This document shows positions 23,069 to 32,037 of a stretch of 64,000 nt of DNA, piece by piece. The translations under genes were made by a program, and so were the position numbers. A model generated the notes under the pieces. The model worked only from the letters and a program-made list of their open reading frames with translations, searched no databases and was not told where the DNA came from. The number at the start of each line of letters is the position of its first letter. The stretch's first letter is position 1. The stretch spans positions 97,933 through 161,932 of the forward strand of contig PLJM01000027.1 in NCBI GenBank assembly GCA_003139695.1, in the 5' to 3' direction. Source of the DNA: Candidatus Dormiibacterota bacterium (lineage in GTDB: Bacteria > Chloroflexota > Dormibacteria > Dormibacterales > Dormibacteraceae).

Positions 23069-25048
23069 TCACATCACCGGATCCACGTCATAGCTCCAGC
23101 CCTTGCCACGAGGAGCCAGGTGTCGGGCCCGTTCCAACCCATCGCCTTTCAACGTGACCTGCCATCGGTACTCCCCGCGCAAACGATGAATGAACGCCGG
23201 TGCCGGCCCCATCACGCGAATCCCCTCGACCCCCTCGCGCAATAAGCCGCTTACCAGCTCCTCGGCCGCCTCGCGCGCGACCGCCGCGGAGCGTGCGTCG
23301 TCAGCGTCGGTGCGAGTGAGCACCGCCAGCTCTGCAAATGGCGGGAACACAAACGCCTTTCGCGACGGCAGCTCCGCTGCATAAAAGCCCTCGTAGTCAC
23401 CGGTCGCGGCACAGCGAAGGCTGTAATGCTCCGGGTTGCTGGTCTGCACCACCACGCGCGACGCGCGCCCGTCCCGTCCCGCACGGCCGGCGACCTGGAC
23501 CACCAGCGAGAAGGTGCTTTCCGCCGAGCGGTAGTCGGGGAAATGCAGCGGCAGATCGGCATCGACCACACCAACGCATGTGACAGCGGGAAGGTCGAGG
23601 CCGCGCGTCACGAGCTGCGTGCCCACCAGGATGTCAGCGCGCCTTTCGCTGAACGTCTCCCAGATGTCGAAGTAAGAGTCGGGTCCCCGTGCCGCATCGC
23701 TGTCGAGGCGCAGCACGCGCGCTCGCGGCCACAGCTTCTTGACGATGCCCTCGAGACGCTGCGTCCCCATCCCCATGCCGCGGATATTCCGGCTGCCGCA
23801 GTGGTCGCACACAGACGGCATCTGGCGCGCGTAACCGCAGTAGTGGCACACCAAGCCATCGATTTCCGCGTGTTGAACAAGCGCCACCGAGCAGCCCAGG
23901 CACTGAACCGATTTGCCGCAGTCGCGGCACAGCACAAACGTGCTCATGCCGCGCCGGTTCAGATAGAGGATCACCTGCTCCTCGTTTTCGAGAGTGCGCT
24001 CAACCACCTCGACCAGCCGCCGCGACAGCGGCTGCCGGTTGCCCGCCGCGGCCTCATCGCGCATGTCGACGAGCTCGACCTCGGCATCCCGGCCGCGCAC
24101 CCGCCGCTTCAGCTCGGCCAGAGCCAGCACGCCTTGTGTCGCCTGGTGGTACGTGACAACGCTGGGCGTTGCGGAGCCGGCGACCAGCCGCGCCCCAGCC
24201 AGCGTCGCGAGGCGCCGGGCGACCCATCCCGTCTCGTACCGGGGGGTGCGGTCTTGCTTATACGACGCAGTCCCCTCCTCGTCGAGGCAGATCAGGCCCA
24301 ACCGAGGGATCGGCGCGAACACCGCCGACCGGCTACCGAGCACCACCTCGGCCTCTCCGCGACGAGTCCTCCACCACTGCTGGGCCCTTTCGAGCTCGGT
24401 GAGCTGGCTGTGCAGGATGGCAATCGGGGCTTTGAGGCGAGCGCGCACGCGCTCGACCAGCTGCGGCGTCAATGAGATGTCGGGCACCAGCAGCAGCACC
24501 CGAAGGCCCTGTGACAGCACCTGCTCCGCGGCCGCCAGGTACACCTCCGTCTTGCCGCTGGCGATGACTCCATGCAGCAATGTCATCGGGTTGCTCCCGA
24601 TGATCTCCAATGCGGCCGCCTGCTCCGCCGTGAGCTGCGCGGCCACCGCGTCGGGCCCCGCGGCGCCCGCAAGCTCGAGCAGCCTGCTGTGTCGCCGTTG
24701 TCGTGTCGACGGGCCCGAGCCACCTGATCCCGCCTTGCGAACCCGCGGCGGCAGCATCGCGCGAAGGCACTCGATCAGAGGCACCCAGTAGTGGTCGGCA
24801 ACCAGGCGCGCGAGCGCGACCTGGTGCGGCAACAGTAGCGGGTCGGTGCCGGCCGTAGCGATTGGCTTGGTCTCCACGCCGGGGTCCTCGGTGCCAAGAG
24901 AGACCACGAAACCGAAGGATGTTCGCCGGCCGAACGGGACGGTGACGCGATGACCTGGCACCACGTCCATCCCATCCGGCACCTGGTAGCTGTACGTCTC
25001 GCGATCCAGCGAACGCCCAGCTTCGACAGCAACCTCGGCGTAGAGCAA
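23069..25048 (-). CDS. priA: Primosomal protein N' (PriA), with altered helicase motifs
   Basis: 659 residues from TTG 25048. The N-terminal DNA-binding domain opens with AEVAVEAGRSLDRETYSYQVP. The zinc module has the expected eight cysteines (CRDCGKSVQCLGCS, CHYCG, CDHCG), and the C-terminal helicase lobe has GTQLVTRGLDLPAVT and QVAGRAGRDGR. Two ATPase motifs are unusual: motif I is GVIASGKTEVY (usually GVTGSGKTEVY), and motif II is DEEG instead of DEEH. Loss of the helicase histidine is known in some actinobacterial PriA-like proteins, so this may be an impaired helicase that still remodels forks. Confidence 0.9.
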   Translation of the reverse strand: MLYAEVAVEAGRSLDRETYSYQVPDGMDVVPGHRVTVPFGRRTSFGFVVSLGTEDPGVETKPIATAGTDPLLLPHQVALARLVADHYWVPLIECLRAMLPPRVRKAGSGGSGPSTRQRRHSRLLELAGAAGPDAVAAQLTAEQAAALEIIGSNPMTLLHGVIASGKTEVYLAAAEQVLSQGLRVLLLVPDISLTPQLVERVRARLKAPIAILHSQLTELERAQQWWRTRRGEAEVVLGSRSAVFAPIPRLGLICLDEEGTASYKQDRTPRYETGWVARRLATLAGARLVAGSATPSVVTYHQATQGVLALAELKRRVRGRDAEVELVDMRDEAAAGNRQPLSRRLVEVVERTLENEEQVILYLNRRGMSTFVLCRDCGKSVQCLGCSVALVQHAEIDGLVCHYCGYARQMPSVCDHCGSRNIRGMGMGTQRLEGIVKKLWPRARVLRLDSDAARGPDSYFDIWETFSERRADILVGTQLVTRGLDLPAVTCVGVVDADLPLHFPDYRSAESTFSLVVQVAGRAGRDGRASRVVVQTSNPEHYSLRCAATGDYEGFYAAELPSRKAFVFPPFAELAVLTRTDADDARSAAVAREAAEELVSGLLREGVEGIRVMGPAPAFIHRLRGEYRWQVTLKGDGLERARHLAPRGKGWSYDVDPVM

Positions 25049-25054
25049 GTCGGC

Positions 25055-26353
25055 TTATCTATTCAGAGGGGTGCGCCGGGAGCTGGCTTCGCCAGGCCCG
25101 CCACCCTGAGGGGGGACGTCCCCCCTCAAATCAAGGCGTGGACCGACCAGGTCCAGGATGCGGTCGGCCATCGCGCGCTTGGTCATCCGCTCGATCTCCT
25201 GCCGGGTGCCGTCCGCGAAGAGGATCACCCCCTCGTTGTGATCGCTGCCAAACCCGACATCCTTCCGCGAGATATCGTTGGCCACGATCGCCTGCAGGCC
25301 TTTCTTCTTCATCTTTTCCAGAGCCTTGGCATCTAGGTCCGACCCCTCGGCCGCAAAGCCGACGCGAAAAACTCCGGCGCCGCCTTTTTCACGGCCGACA
25401 GTCGCCAGCAGGTCGGGAATCGGCTCCAGGTCGAGCGTGAGGTGCGAGGTCTCCTCGCGCCGGATCTTGCTGCCCGACACTTTGGCCGGGCGGAAATCCG
25501 CGACGGCCGCCGCCATCACCAGCAGGTCTGCGCCCTCCAGCTGGGCTCTGAGCTCGGCGAGCATCTCATCAGCCGTCTCCACGGGCCTTACGTCAACGCC
25601 GTTGTGGGCCGGATGTGATGCCGTGGTCACCAGCACGACGCGTGCTCCGCGTTCCGCCGCCGCCGACGCAATGGCGAATCCCATCTTGCCGCTGGAGTAG
25701 TTGCTGATGAAACGCACTGGATCGATCGGTTCGCGTGTGCCACCGGCGGTGACGACCACGCGGCGCCCCGCAAGGTCGTAACGAGACCGCACCGCAGAGG
25801 CCATCGCCTCGAGCAGCTGCGCAGAAGCCGCGAGACGGCCGGCTCCGACATGCCCGCTGGCCAGGTGACCCGACTCGGGTTCGACCACGGTCATTCCCCG
25901 CTCACGCAACGTCGCGATGTTGTCTCGGACCGCCTGCTTGGACCACATCGCATCGTTCATCGCCGGCGCCACCACCACTGGGGAACGTGAGGCCAGCACC
26001 GTCGCGGTCACGATGTCGTCCGACTGGCCGTTCGCGATCCGCCCAATGACATTTGCGGTCGCCGGCGCGAGCAGCACCAGCTGCGCCCAGTCGCCAAGGA
26101 ACACGTGCGGCTCAGGGGCCCCACCGGGTGCCCACAGACCCGTCAGCACCGGGTTGCCGGTGACGCCTCGAAAGGAAGGCGCGCCGACGAAGCGCGTGGC
26201 AGAAGGGGTCATGGCCACCCGCACCTGGCTCCCCGCCTGGGTGAGAGCCGAGGCCAGGTCGACCAGCTTGTAGGCGGCGATTCCGCCCGCCACCAGCAGG
26301 GCGATGCGCAGCCCGCGCAGCTCATGGGGGACCGGCGTTAGATCTAGAGGCAT
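25055..26353 (-). CDS. coaBC: Bifunctional phosphopantothenoylcysteine decarboxylase/phosphopantothenate-cysteine ligase
   Basis: A 432-residue CoA biosynthesis enzyme. The N-terminal flavoprotein half (CoaC) has IAAYKLVDLASAL, the conserved His in PHVFLGDWAQ and PAMNDAMW; the C-terminal half (CoaB) has VTAGGTREPIDPVRFISNYSSGKMG and AAAVADFRP. The last 30 codons contain a perfect 20-nt G/C palindrome (25108-25127). It lies 6 bp after gmk; rpoZ, often found between them, is not there. Confidence 0.95.
   Translation of the reverse strand: MPLDLTPVPHELRGLRIALLVAGGIAAYKLVDLASALTQAGSQVRVAMTPSATRFVGAPSFRGVTGNPVLTGLWAPGGAPEPHVFLGDWAQLVLLAPATANVIGRIANGQSDDIVTATVLASRSPVVVAPAMNDAMWSKQAVRDNIATLRERGMTVVEPESGHLASGHVGAGRLAASAQLLEAMASAVRSRYDLAGRRVVVTAGGTREPIDPVRFISNYSSGKMGFAIASAAAERGARVVLVTTASHPAHNGVDVRPVETADEMLAELRAQLEGADLLVMAAAVADFRPAKVSGSKIRREETSHLTLDLEPIPDLLATVGREKGGAGVFRVGFAAEGSDLDAKALEKMKKKGLQAIVANDISRKDVGFGSDHNEGVILFADGTRQEIERMTKRAMADRILDLVGPRLDLRGDVPPQGGGPGEASSRRTPLNR
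25108..25127. repeat. Perfect 20-nt G-run/C-run palindrome inside the 3' end of coaBC
   Basis: GAGGGGGGAC is followed by its exact complement. It lies in the last 25 codons of coaBC, where the protein is a low-complexity tail. It could form a strong RNA hairpin near the 3' end of the gene and resembles the one in the end of ptrB (50563-50581). Confidence 0.5.
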
Positions 26354-26359
26354 CTTGGA

Positions 26360-26938
26360 TTAAGTCTGGCGCTCGCGCGCTGTCCGGATGATCTCGAGCA
26401 CCTCGGCCACTGCCGGCTCGAGGTCGTCGTTGACCACGACGTGGTCGTACTCGGATGCGTGCTTCATCTCCGTCTCCGCGATCTTCAGGCGCTCAACCAT
26501 GTCATCGGCAGGAACCGCCCCCTCGCGCAGCTCCTGCCGGCGCACGAGCTCCTCCTTGGACGGTGGCGCGATGAAGATGAACACGCCATCCGGCGCCCGC
26601 TTGCGCACCTGGGCGGCGCCCTGCACCTCGATCTTCAGCAGGATGTCGCGTCCCGCGGCGCGAGCTTCCTCCACTGCCGCTGCCGGCGTGCCGTAATAGT
26701 TGCCGTTGTAGACGGCGTGCTCGAGAAAAAAGCCCTGAGCGACGAGCTCCTCGAACTTCTGCCGGCTCGCGAAAAAGTAGCTGACCCCGTCCTTTTCGCC
26801 TGGGCGCGGCTTACGCGTCGTGTACGAGATGGAGTACTGCAGCCTCGGATCGAGCTCGCGCAGGCGCTCGATCAGCGTGTCTTTGCCCACGCCGGACGGA
26901 CCGGAGATCACGACGAGCAGCCCGCGCCGTCCGCTCAT
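26360..26938 (-). CDS. gmk: Guanylate kinase
   Basis: 192 residues. The P-loop is GPSGVGKDT, followed by the GMP-binding stretch SISYTTRKPRPGEKDGVSYFF and YGTPAAAVEEA. It phosphorylates GMP to GDP. The ATG overlaps the rluD stop by 4 nt (ATGA). The length and motifs are standard. Confidence 0.95.
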   Translation of the reverse strand: MSGRRGLLVVISGPSGVGKDTLIERLRELDPRLQYSISYTTRKPRPGEKDGVSYFFASRQKFEELVAQGFFLEHAVYNGNYYGTPAAAVEEARAAGRDILLKIEVQGAAQVRKRAPDGVFIFIAPPSKEELVRRQELREGAVPADDMVERLKIAETEMKHASEYDHVVVNDDLEPAVAEVLEIIRTARERQT

Positions 26939-27816
26939 CGCACTGAGGCCCAGAACGCATCGAAATCTGCTGGAGGACGCGCCTCGAAGGTCATATCCGT
27001 CTGGGTGCGCGGATGGCGAAGGCGCAGCCGCCAGGCGTGAAGCATTGGGCGGTCCGGATCGCCGGCCTTTCGTCCTCCGTACTCCACATCGCCGGCGATT
27101 GGATGGCCCAGCGCGGCGAGATGCACGCGGATCTGGTGGGTGCGCCCGGTATCGAGGTCACAGCGCAGGAGTGTATGCCCGCGCCCTCGCTCGACCACCT
27201 CATAACGAGTGCGGGCGAACCGCCCCCCGCTGACCACCGCCATCCGCTTGCGCTCCCTCGGATCCCGTCCGATGGGGCCTTCTAGCTCGCCCGCATCCTC
27301 TTTGACGAGGCCGCGCACGATCGCCATGTAGGTGCGGCTCAGGGTGCGGTCTTTCAGCTGCGAAGAAAGCGCCCGGTGGCTGGCGTCGTTGCGGGCGACA
27401 ACGATCAGGCCGGATGTGCCCTTGTCCAGCCGGTGCACGATCCCGGGCCTCGCCGACCCACCGACCACCGACCAGGTCCCGCCACGCCCCAGCAGCGCAT
27501 TGACCAGCGTGCCGGTGTAATGGCCTGGCGCCGGGTGAACGACCATGCCGGCCGGCTTGTCGATGACAGCCAGGTCCTCGTCTTCATAAACCACGTCGAG
27601 AGATATGGGCTCGGCCGAGGCCTCGATGGCGTATGCCTCTGGGATCTCGAACTCGACCACGTCGCCGGCGACCACGCGGTCGGCGGGATCCGCCGTCCGG
27701 CCGTTCACGAACACCAGATGTCCCTTGATCAGACGCGCGGCGGCCGATCGGCTCAGCTCGGGCTCCTGCTCGGCTAGGAAGCGATCGAGGCGGGGTGACG
27801 CGGCGGCCGCGATCAG
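26935..27816 (-). CDS. rluD: RluA/RluD family pseudouridine synthase; CTG start
   Basis: 293 residues. An S4 RNA-binding domain begins at once (RLDRFLAEQEPELSRSAAARLIKGHLVFVNGR), followed by the synthase core with HRLDKGTSGLIVVARN (catalytic Asp) and the RTHQIRVHLAALGHPIAGD motif. It modifies uridines of 23S rRNA. No ATG, GTG or TTG precedes the S4 domain. The frame does contain a CTG at 27816 that overlaps the lspA TGA as CTGA, giving the exact length expected. The next canonical codon would cut off the S4 domain. Confidence 0.9.
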   Translation of the reverse strand: MIAAAASPRLDRFLAEQEPELSRSAAARLIKGHLVFVNGRTADPADRVVAGDVVEFEIPEAYAIEASAEPISLDVVYEDEDLAVIDKPAGMVVHPAPGHYTGTLVNALLGRGGTWSVVGGSARPGIVHRLDKGTSGLIVVARNDASHRALSSQLKDRTLSRTYMAIVRGLVKEDAGELEGPIGRDPRERKRMAVVSGGRFARTRYEVVERGRGHTLLRCDLDTGRTHQIRVHLAALGHPIAGDVEYGGRKAGDPDRPMLHAWRLRLRHPRTQTDMTFEARPPADFDAFWASVR

Positions 27817-28298
27817 GCGGCGTCGGGCTTGCGTAGTACGTACCCGGCAAGAAGCGCCACGACACCCAGGCTGATGGCCGAGTCGGCGACGTTGAAAACC
27901 GGCCAGAAATGGAAGTTGACGAAATCGGTGACCGTCCCATAGACGATCCGGTCGAAGCCGTTGCCAACAGTCCCGCCCATGATCAGGCCGAGGATCGCAT
28001 CGGTGCGGAGGTCGCCTGGATTGCGCGCAACGTAAATCGCAAGCCCGATGGAAACGACGATTGCGGCAGTCAGATAGAGGGCAGCGCCTGCCGGGACGAA
28101 GCCGAACGCAGCCCCGGAGTTGTGCACGTTGGTGATGCCGACCACGTGGTCGATCACCGGAACCTCGGTGCCGAAGGGAACGTTGGCCCGCACGAGGTTC
28201 TTGGTCAGCCGGTCCAGCGCAAAGACGCACAGGGCGATGACCACGAAGAGCACGCGACCCGTGGTCAGGCGCGCTGAGCTCACGCGCGAGTCATCCAA
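27813..28298 (-). CDS. lspA: Lipoprotein signal peptidase
   Basis: 161 residues with four membrane helices. The catalytic aspartates are in GNGFDRIVYGTVTDFV and FNVADSAIS, and the conserved N-terminal DRLTKNLVR and HNSGAAFGF are also present. It cleaves prolipoproteins such as the one encoded at 417-1733. The ATG at 28298 overlaps ileS by 19 nt. A GTG at 28283 would give the standard GTGA overlap and is an equally good start. Confidence 0.93.
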   Translation of the reverse strand: MDDSRVSSARLTTGRVLFVVIALCVFALDRLTKNLVRANVPFGTEVPVIDHVVGITNVHNSGAAFGFVPAGAALYLTAAIVVSIGLAIYVARNPGDLRTDAILGLIMGGTVGNGFDRIVYGTVTDFVNFHFWPVFNVADSAISLGVVALLAGYVLRKPDAA

Positions 28299-31132
28299 AC
28301 CGGAAACGACTCGCCACGGACCTCTAGAACGTCGAAGCCAGGTTCTTCCTCGGGCAGATGTCGGTCTACGTGTTCAAGCGCAAGTGCGAGAACCTCAGAC
28401 TTGATGTACACACCGTGTCGCTCAATGGCCCGGAGCAATAAGTCGTAGCCCGGCGCAGCGTAGCGAATATGAACCCGATCTTGTGGTTGAAGACCCTTCT
28501 TCTTACGAAGCTCCTGTAACGCACGAACGATGTCGCGCGCGATTCCCTCGAGTCGCAAATCGTCGGTGATGTTGGTATCAAGCTCAACCTTGGAGCCGTA
28601 CTTCAACTCTTTGACGTTTAGTTCGTCTCTAACGATTGCGGCGATCTCATGATCGAAATTGTCCGTGAGGGTTATTGACTGAAGAGGCTGCCTCACTTTC
28701 AATTTTGCTGCATCGCGCGCTGCAAGCCCCGCCTCGACAGCAGTACGCGCGGCCGCCATTTGGCGCTCAAGATCCGGGTCTTGGGCCGAGCTCGCTTCCG
28801 GAAAGTCGGCAAGGTGCACAGACCCGCCTTCCGACAGGTTCCTGTACATGGCATCGGAGATGAATGGCGCAAATGGCGCCATGAGCCGGCTGAGGGTGGT
28901 CAGGACCTCGAACAGGGTCTGATAGGCAGCGAGCTTGTCGCGGTCCGATTGCGACTTCCAGAACCGGCGCCTGGAGCGCCTGATGTACCAGTTCGACAGG
29001 TCGTCGACGAATCGCTGGATGCGGCGCGCGGGCTCGATGGCGTCATAACGGTCGAGGCCACCGGTGACCGCTGCGTTCAACCCGCTGAGCTTCGAGAGCA
29101 GCCAGCGGTCGAGAACGTGCCTCTCGGCAATTGGCACCTGCGGTTGTGCTGTCTCAAACGTGTCGAGGCGCGCGTAGGTGACGAAGAACGAGTAGCAGTT
29201 CCATAAAGGAATGAAGAACTGCTGCACCGTCTCCCTGAGGGTTTCGGGGGTCGTGCGGTAGTTCTCGCCCACCTGCGTCGATGTGAAGAAGTACCAGCGC
29301 ACGGCGTCCGAGCCGAAGTTGTCGAAGATGAAGTTGGGGTCGAGCACGTTGCCGCGTGACTTAGATGCCTTCTTGCCCTTCGGATCGATGACGAGGCCGA
29401 GGCAGATGACGTTGCGATACGCGTTCTGCTTGAACAGCAAAGTGGAGATCGCGAGCAGCGAGTAGAACCAGCCGCGCGTCTGGTCGAGTGCCTCCGAGAT
29501 GAAATCGGCCGGGAAAGTCTCTTTGAATTCCTCGGCGCCCTTGCGGGGATAGCCGCGCTGCGCAAACGGCATGGCGCCCGAGTCGTACCAGCAGTCGAGC
29601 ACCTCGGGCACCCGCCGCATCGTCCCATCGCACTTGCTGCAGGGCAGGGTGGCGCCGTCGATGTAGGGCCGGTGGAGGTCGGCGTCGTCCGCGAGGCCAA
29701 GCTCCGAGGCGGCGCTGACGCACCGCTGCTCTCCGCACTTTTCGCACACCCAGAAAGGCAGTGGCGTGCCCCAGTAACGCGAGCGGGAGATCGCCCAGTC
29801 GACGTTGTTCTCGAGCCAGTCGCCCATGCGCCCGGTCTTGACGTGCGCCGGCACCCAGTTGGTGGCAGCGTTGTTGGCGATGAGCTCCGCCTTTCGCTCC
29901 GTCGTCCGGATGTACCACGAGTCGAGCGCGTAGTAGATGAGTGGCGTCTTGCAGCGCCAGCACTCGGGATATGTATGCAGGATGGTCTCGGCCTTGTACA
30001 GGAGGCCGCGGGCCTTCAGGTCGTCGATGATCACCGGGTCGGCCTCCTTGACGTGCAGGCCGGCGAACTTGTCGACATAAGGAAGGAACTTGCCATCAAG
30101 GCCGACGGTGTGGCGGAAGGGGATGCCCTTCTCCTGGCACAGCCTGAGGTCATCGACACCGTAAAGGGCCGAGGTGTGCACCACGCCTGTGCCTTCGTCG
30201 GTCGAGACGAAGTCCGCGTCGACCACGTATTGCGCGCGACCCTCGGTCGGGACGGAATACGGGTATAGCGGCTCGTACTCGAGGCCGACGAGGTCGCGTC
30301 CTTTCATGCGGTCGATAACCTCTGGCCTCTCCTCGAGGACCTCGATCCTGGCCTCCGCGAGGATCAGGAACTCGTCCCCATCCTTGACCTTTATGTAGTC
30401 GACATCTTCGTCGACGGCAAGAGCGACGTTGCCCGGCAGGGTCCAGGGCGTGGTCGTCCAGGCGAGGATGGATGTTTTGGGGTCGTTCTTGAGCCGGAAA
30501 CGGACGAACACGCTCGGGTCTGGCACGTTGTCCCGGTAGCCCTGCGCCAGCTCGTGGCTCGACAAGGGAGTGGCGCAGCGCGAACAGTAAGGCGCGACAC
30601 GAAAACCCTTGTAGACGAGGCCCTGCTTCCACATCTCGCTGAGGGACCACCAGACGGACTGGATGTAGTCCGAGGTCAGCGTCCAGTAAGCATCGTCGTA
30701 GTCCGCCCAGAAAGCCATGCGCTCGCTGAAAGCAACCCAATCGTTGACGTACTCGTGCACGCTCTCCCGGCACAGCTGGTTGAAGCGCTCGATCCCGATC
30801 TCGTTCTCAATGTCGAACTTGCCTGAGATGCCGAGCTTCTTCTCAACCTCGATCTCGACCGGCAGCCCATGCGTATCCCAGCCTCCCTTGCGCTCGACGT
30901 AAAAGCCCCTCATGGTCTTGTAGCGGCCGAAGAGGTCCTTGAAGGAGCGCGCCAGGATGTGATGGGTCGCGGGCTTGCCGTTGGCTGTGGGCGGCCCCTC
31001 GTAGAAGACGAAGCGGGGCCGGCCCGACCTGAGCTCCAGCGATTTCTGGAACGTGCGCTCCTGCTTCCAGGTCGCCATCAGCTGCTGCTCGAGCTCTGGG
31101 AAGCTGACCTTTTGATTTACCGGATCAAACAT
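28280..31132 (-). CDS. ileS: Isoleucyl-tRNA synthetase, type 2-like
   Basis: A 950-residue class I synthetase. The HIGH-type motif is GPPTANGKPATHHI and the KMSKS-type loop is GKKASKSRGN. The sequence YKTMRGFYVERKGGWDTHGLPVE and the overall length resemble the eukaryote-like IleS2 group, which is less sensitive to mupirocin. The editing domain and the C-terminal anticodon-binding region are present. It heads the ileS-lspA-rluD-gmk group and follows yggT by 4 bp. The family call is certain; the subtype is inferred from a few motifs. Confidence 0.95.
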   Translation of the reverse strand: MFDPVNQKVSFPELEQQLMATWKQERTFQKSLELRSGRPRFVFYEGPPTANGKPATHHILARSFKDLFGRYKTMRGFYVERKGGWDTHGLPVEIEVEKKLGISGKFDIENEIGIERFNQLCRESVHEYVNDWVAFSERMAFWADYDDAYWTLTSDYIQSVWWSLSEMWKQGLVYKGFRVAPYCSRCATPLSSHELAQGYRDNVPDPSVFVRFRLKNDPKTSILAWTTTPWTLPGNVALAVDEDVDYIKVKDGDEFLILAEARIEVLEERPEVIDRMKGRDLVGLEYEPLYPYSVPTEGRAQYVVDADFVSTDEGTGVVHTSALYGVDDLRLCQEKGIPFRHTVGLDGKFLPYVDKFAGLHVKEADPVIIDDLKARGLLYKAETILHTYPECWRCKTPLIYYALDSWYIRTTERKAELIANNAATNWVPAHVKTGRMGDWLENNVDWAISRSRYWGTPLPFWVCEKCGEQRCVSAASELGLADDADLHRPYIDGATLPCSKCDGTMRRVPEVLDCWYDSGAMPFAQRGYPRKGAEEFKETFPADFISEALDQTRGWFYSLLAISTLLFKQNAYRNVICLGLVIDPKGKKASKSRGNVLDPNFIFDNFGSDAVRWYFFTSTQVGENYRTTPETLRETVQQFFIPLWNCYSFFVTYARLDTFETAQPQVPIAERHVLDRWLLSKLSGLNAAVTGGLDRYDAIEPARRIQRFVDDLSNWYIRRSRRRFWKSQSDRDKLAAYQTLFEVLTTLSRLMAPFAPFISDAMYRNLSEGGSVHLADFPEASSAQDPDLERQMAAARTAVEAGLAARDAAKLKVRQPLQSITLTDNFDHEIAAIVRDELNVKELKYGSKVELDTNITDDLRLEGIARDIVRALQELRKKKGLQPQDRVHIRYAAPGYDLLLRAIERHGVYIKSEVLALALEHVDRHLPEEEPGFDVLEVRGESFPVWMTRA

Positions 31133-31136
31133 TCAT

Positions 31137-31388
31137 TCAGCCGATGAAGCCGAGCGCGTGGATCAAGAAGTAGCAGGCCACCGTCACCACTATCGGTGAG
31201 AGGTCCATACCCGAAACGGGTGGCAGCCAGTGTCGGACCGGAGCCAGGACCGGCTCAGTGATCTGAACGGCGAGCCGGTAAATGGGGTGGCGTGGATACG
31301 GGCTGATCCACGTGAACGCGACGCGAACCAGGATGATGATGACGAAGGCCCACAGAAGCAAGGCGAGAATCGAAGCAATGGCGCCCAC
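31137..31388 (-). CDS. yggT: YggT family membrane protein
   Basis: 83 residues, one YGGT domain. Helix one is LALLLWAFVIIILVRVAFTWISPYP; then comes the typical IYRLAVQITEPVLAPVRHWLPPVSGMDLSPIVV and a last helix ending HALGFIG. The family is linked to cell division and osmotic tolerance. It lies between yggS and ileS; sepF and divIVA, which often stand on either side in related clusters, are absent. Confidence 0.9.
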   Translation of the reverse strand: MGAIASILALLLWAFVIIILVRVAFTWISPYPRHPIYRLAVQITEPVLAPVRHWLPPVSGMDLSPIVVTVACYFLIHALGFIG

Positions 31389-31392
31389 GCAG

Positions 31393-32037
31393 TCAGCTGG
31401 GGCGGGGCCCGAAGAGCGCCTGTCCGAGTCGCAGCATGGTGCTGCCTTCCGCCACCGCCACCTCGAAATCGCCGCTCATGCCCATCGATAGTACCGGCAG
31501 GCTCTTGCCCAGTCGCTGCTCGGCCTCGTCGCGCATCTGCCTCAGCTCCCTGAAGGCGGGAGCCGGATCGCCCTGCGATGGGCCCATGGCCATCAGGCCA
31601 CGCAGCTCGATGAGGCTCGCGATCGCGGTAATGGCCTCTTGGGCTCGGTCGGGGTCGGCGCCGTGCTTCTGCGGTTCGCGCGCGACATTGACTTCCAGCA
31701 GGACAGCCTGCTGGGGCTCGACCCGCGCCAGCTCGGTCGCAAGGCGGACCGAATCAACCGAGTGGATGAGTGCGAAGCGGCCGGCCGCCTGGCGGACCTT
31801 GTTGGTCTGGAGGTGGCCGATCAGATGCCATTCGGCGTCGGGCACCTCATCCATCTTCAGGACCGCTTCGTGCACGCGGTTCTCGCCCAGCACCCGCAGG
31901 CCCGCGGCCATGGCCGCCCGGCAGGTCTCGGCCCCAAAGCCCTTGGTAACGGCCACGATAACGATGTCGTGAGGGTTACGAATGCGCGCGATCTTGTCGC
32001 GCACCAGCGCGAGGCGCTCCTTTACCTCTTCGATCAT
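31393..32037 (-). CDS. yggS: PLP homeostasis protein (YggS/PROSC family)
   Basis: A 214-residue alanine-racemase-like barrel that binds pyridoxal phosphate without a known catalytic role. The PLP lysine is in VIVAVTKGFG. Family landmarks are VLGENRVHEA, EWHLIGHLQTNKVR, IHSVDSVRLA and VLSMGMSGDFEVAVAEGSTMLRLGQALFG. The ATG overlaps the pgeF stop by 4 nt. Confidence 0.93.
   Translation of the reverse strand: MIEEVKERLALVRDKIARIRNPHDIVIVAVTKGFGAETCRAAMAAGLRVLGENRVHEAVLKMDEVPDAEWHLIGHLQTNKVRQAAGRFALIHSVDSVRLATELARVEPQQAVLLEVNVAREPQKHGADPDRAQEAITAIASLIELRGLMAMGPSQGDPAPAFRELRQMRDEAEQRLGKSLPVLSMGMSGDFEVAVAEGSTMLRLGQALFGPRPS

Noticed and set aside
23426..24475. Plus-strand ORF of 349 codons over priA
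   Set aside because: Antisense to a clear PriA gene with all its zinc and helicase motifs; protein is His/Arg-rich and without known motifs.
31133..31392. T-box riboswitch before ileS
   Set aside because: ileS begins 4 bp after yggT; there is no leader and no specifier or antiterminator sequence.
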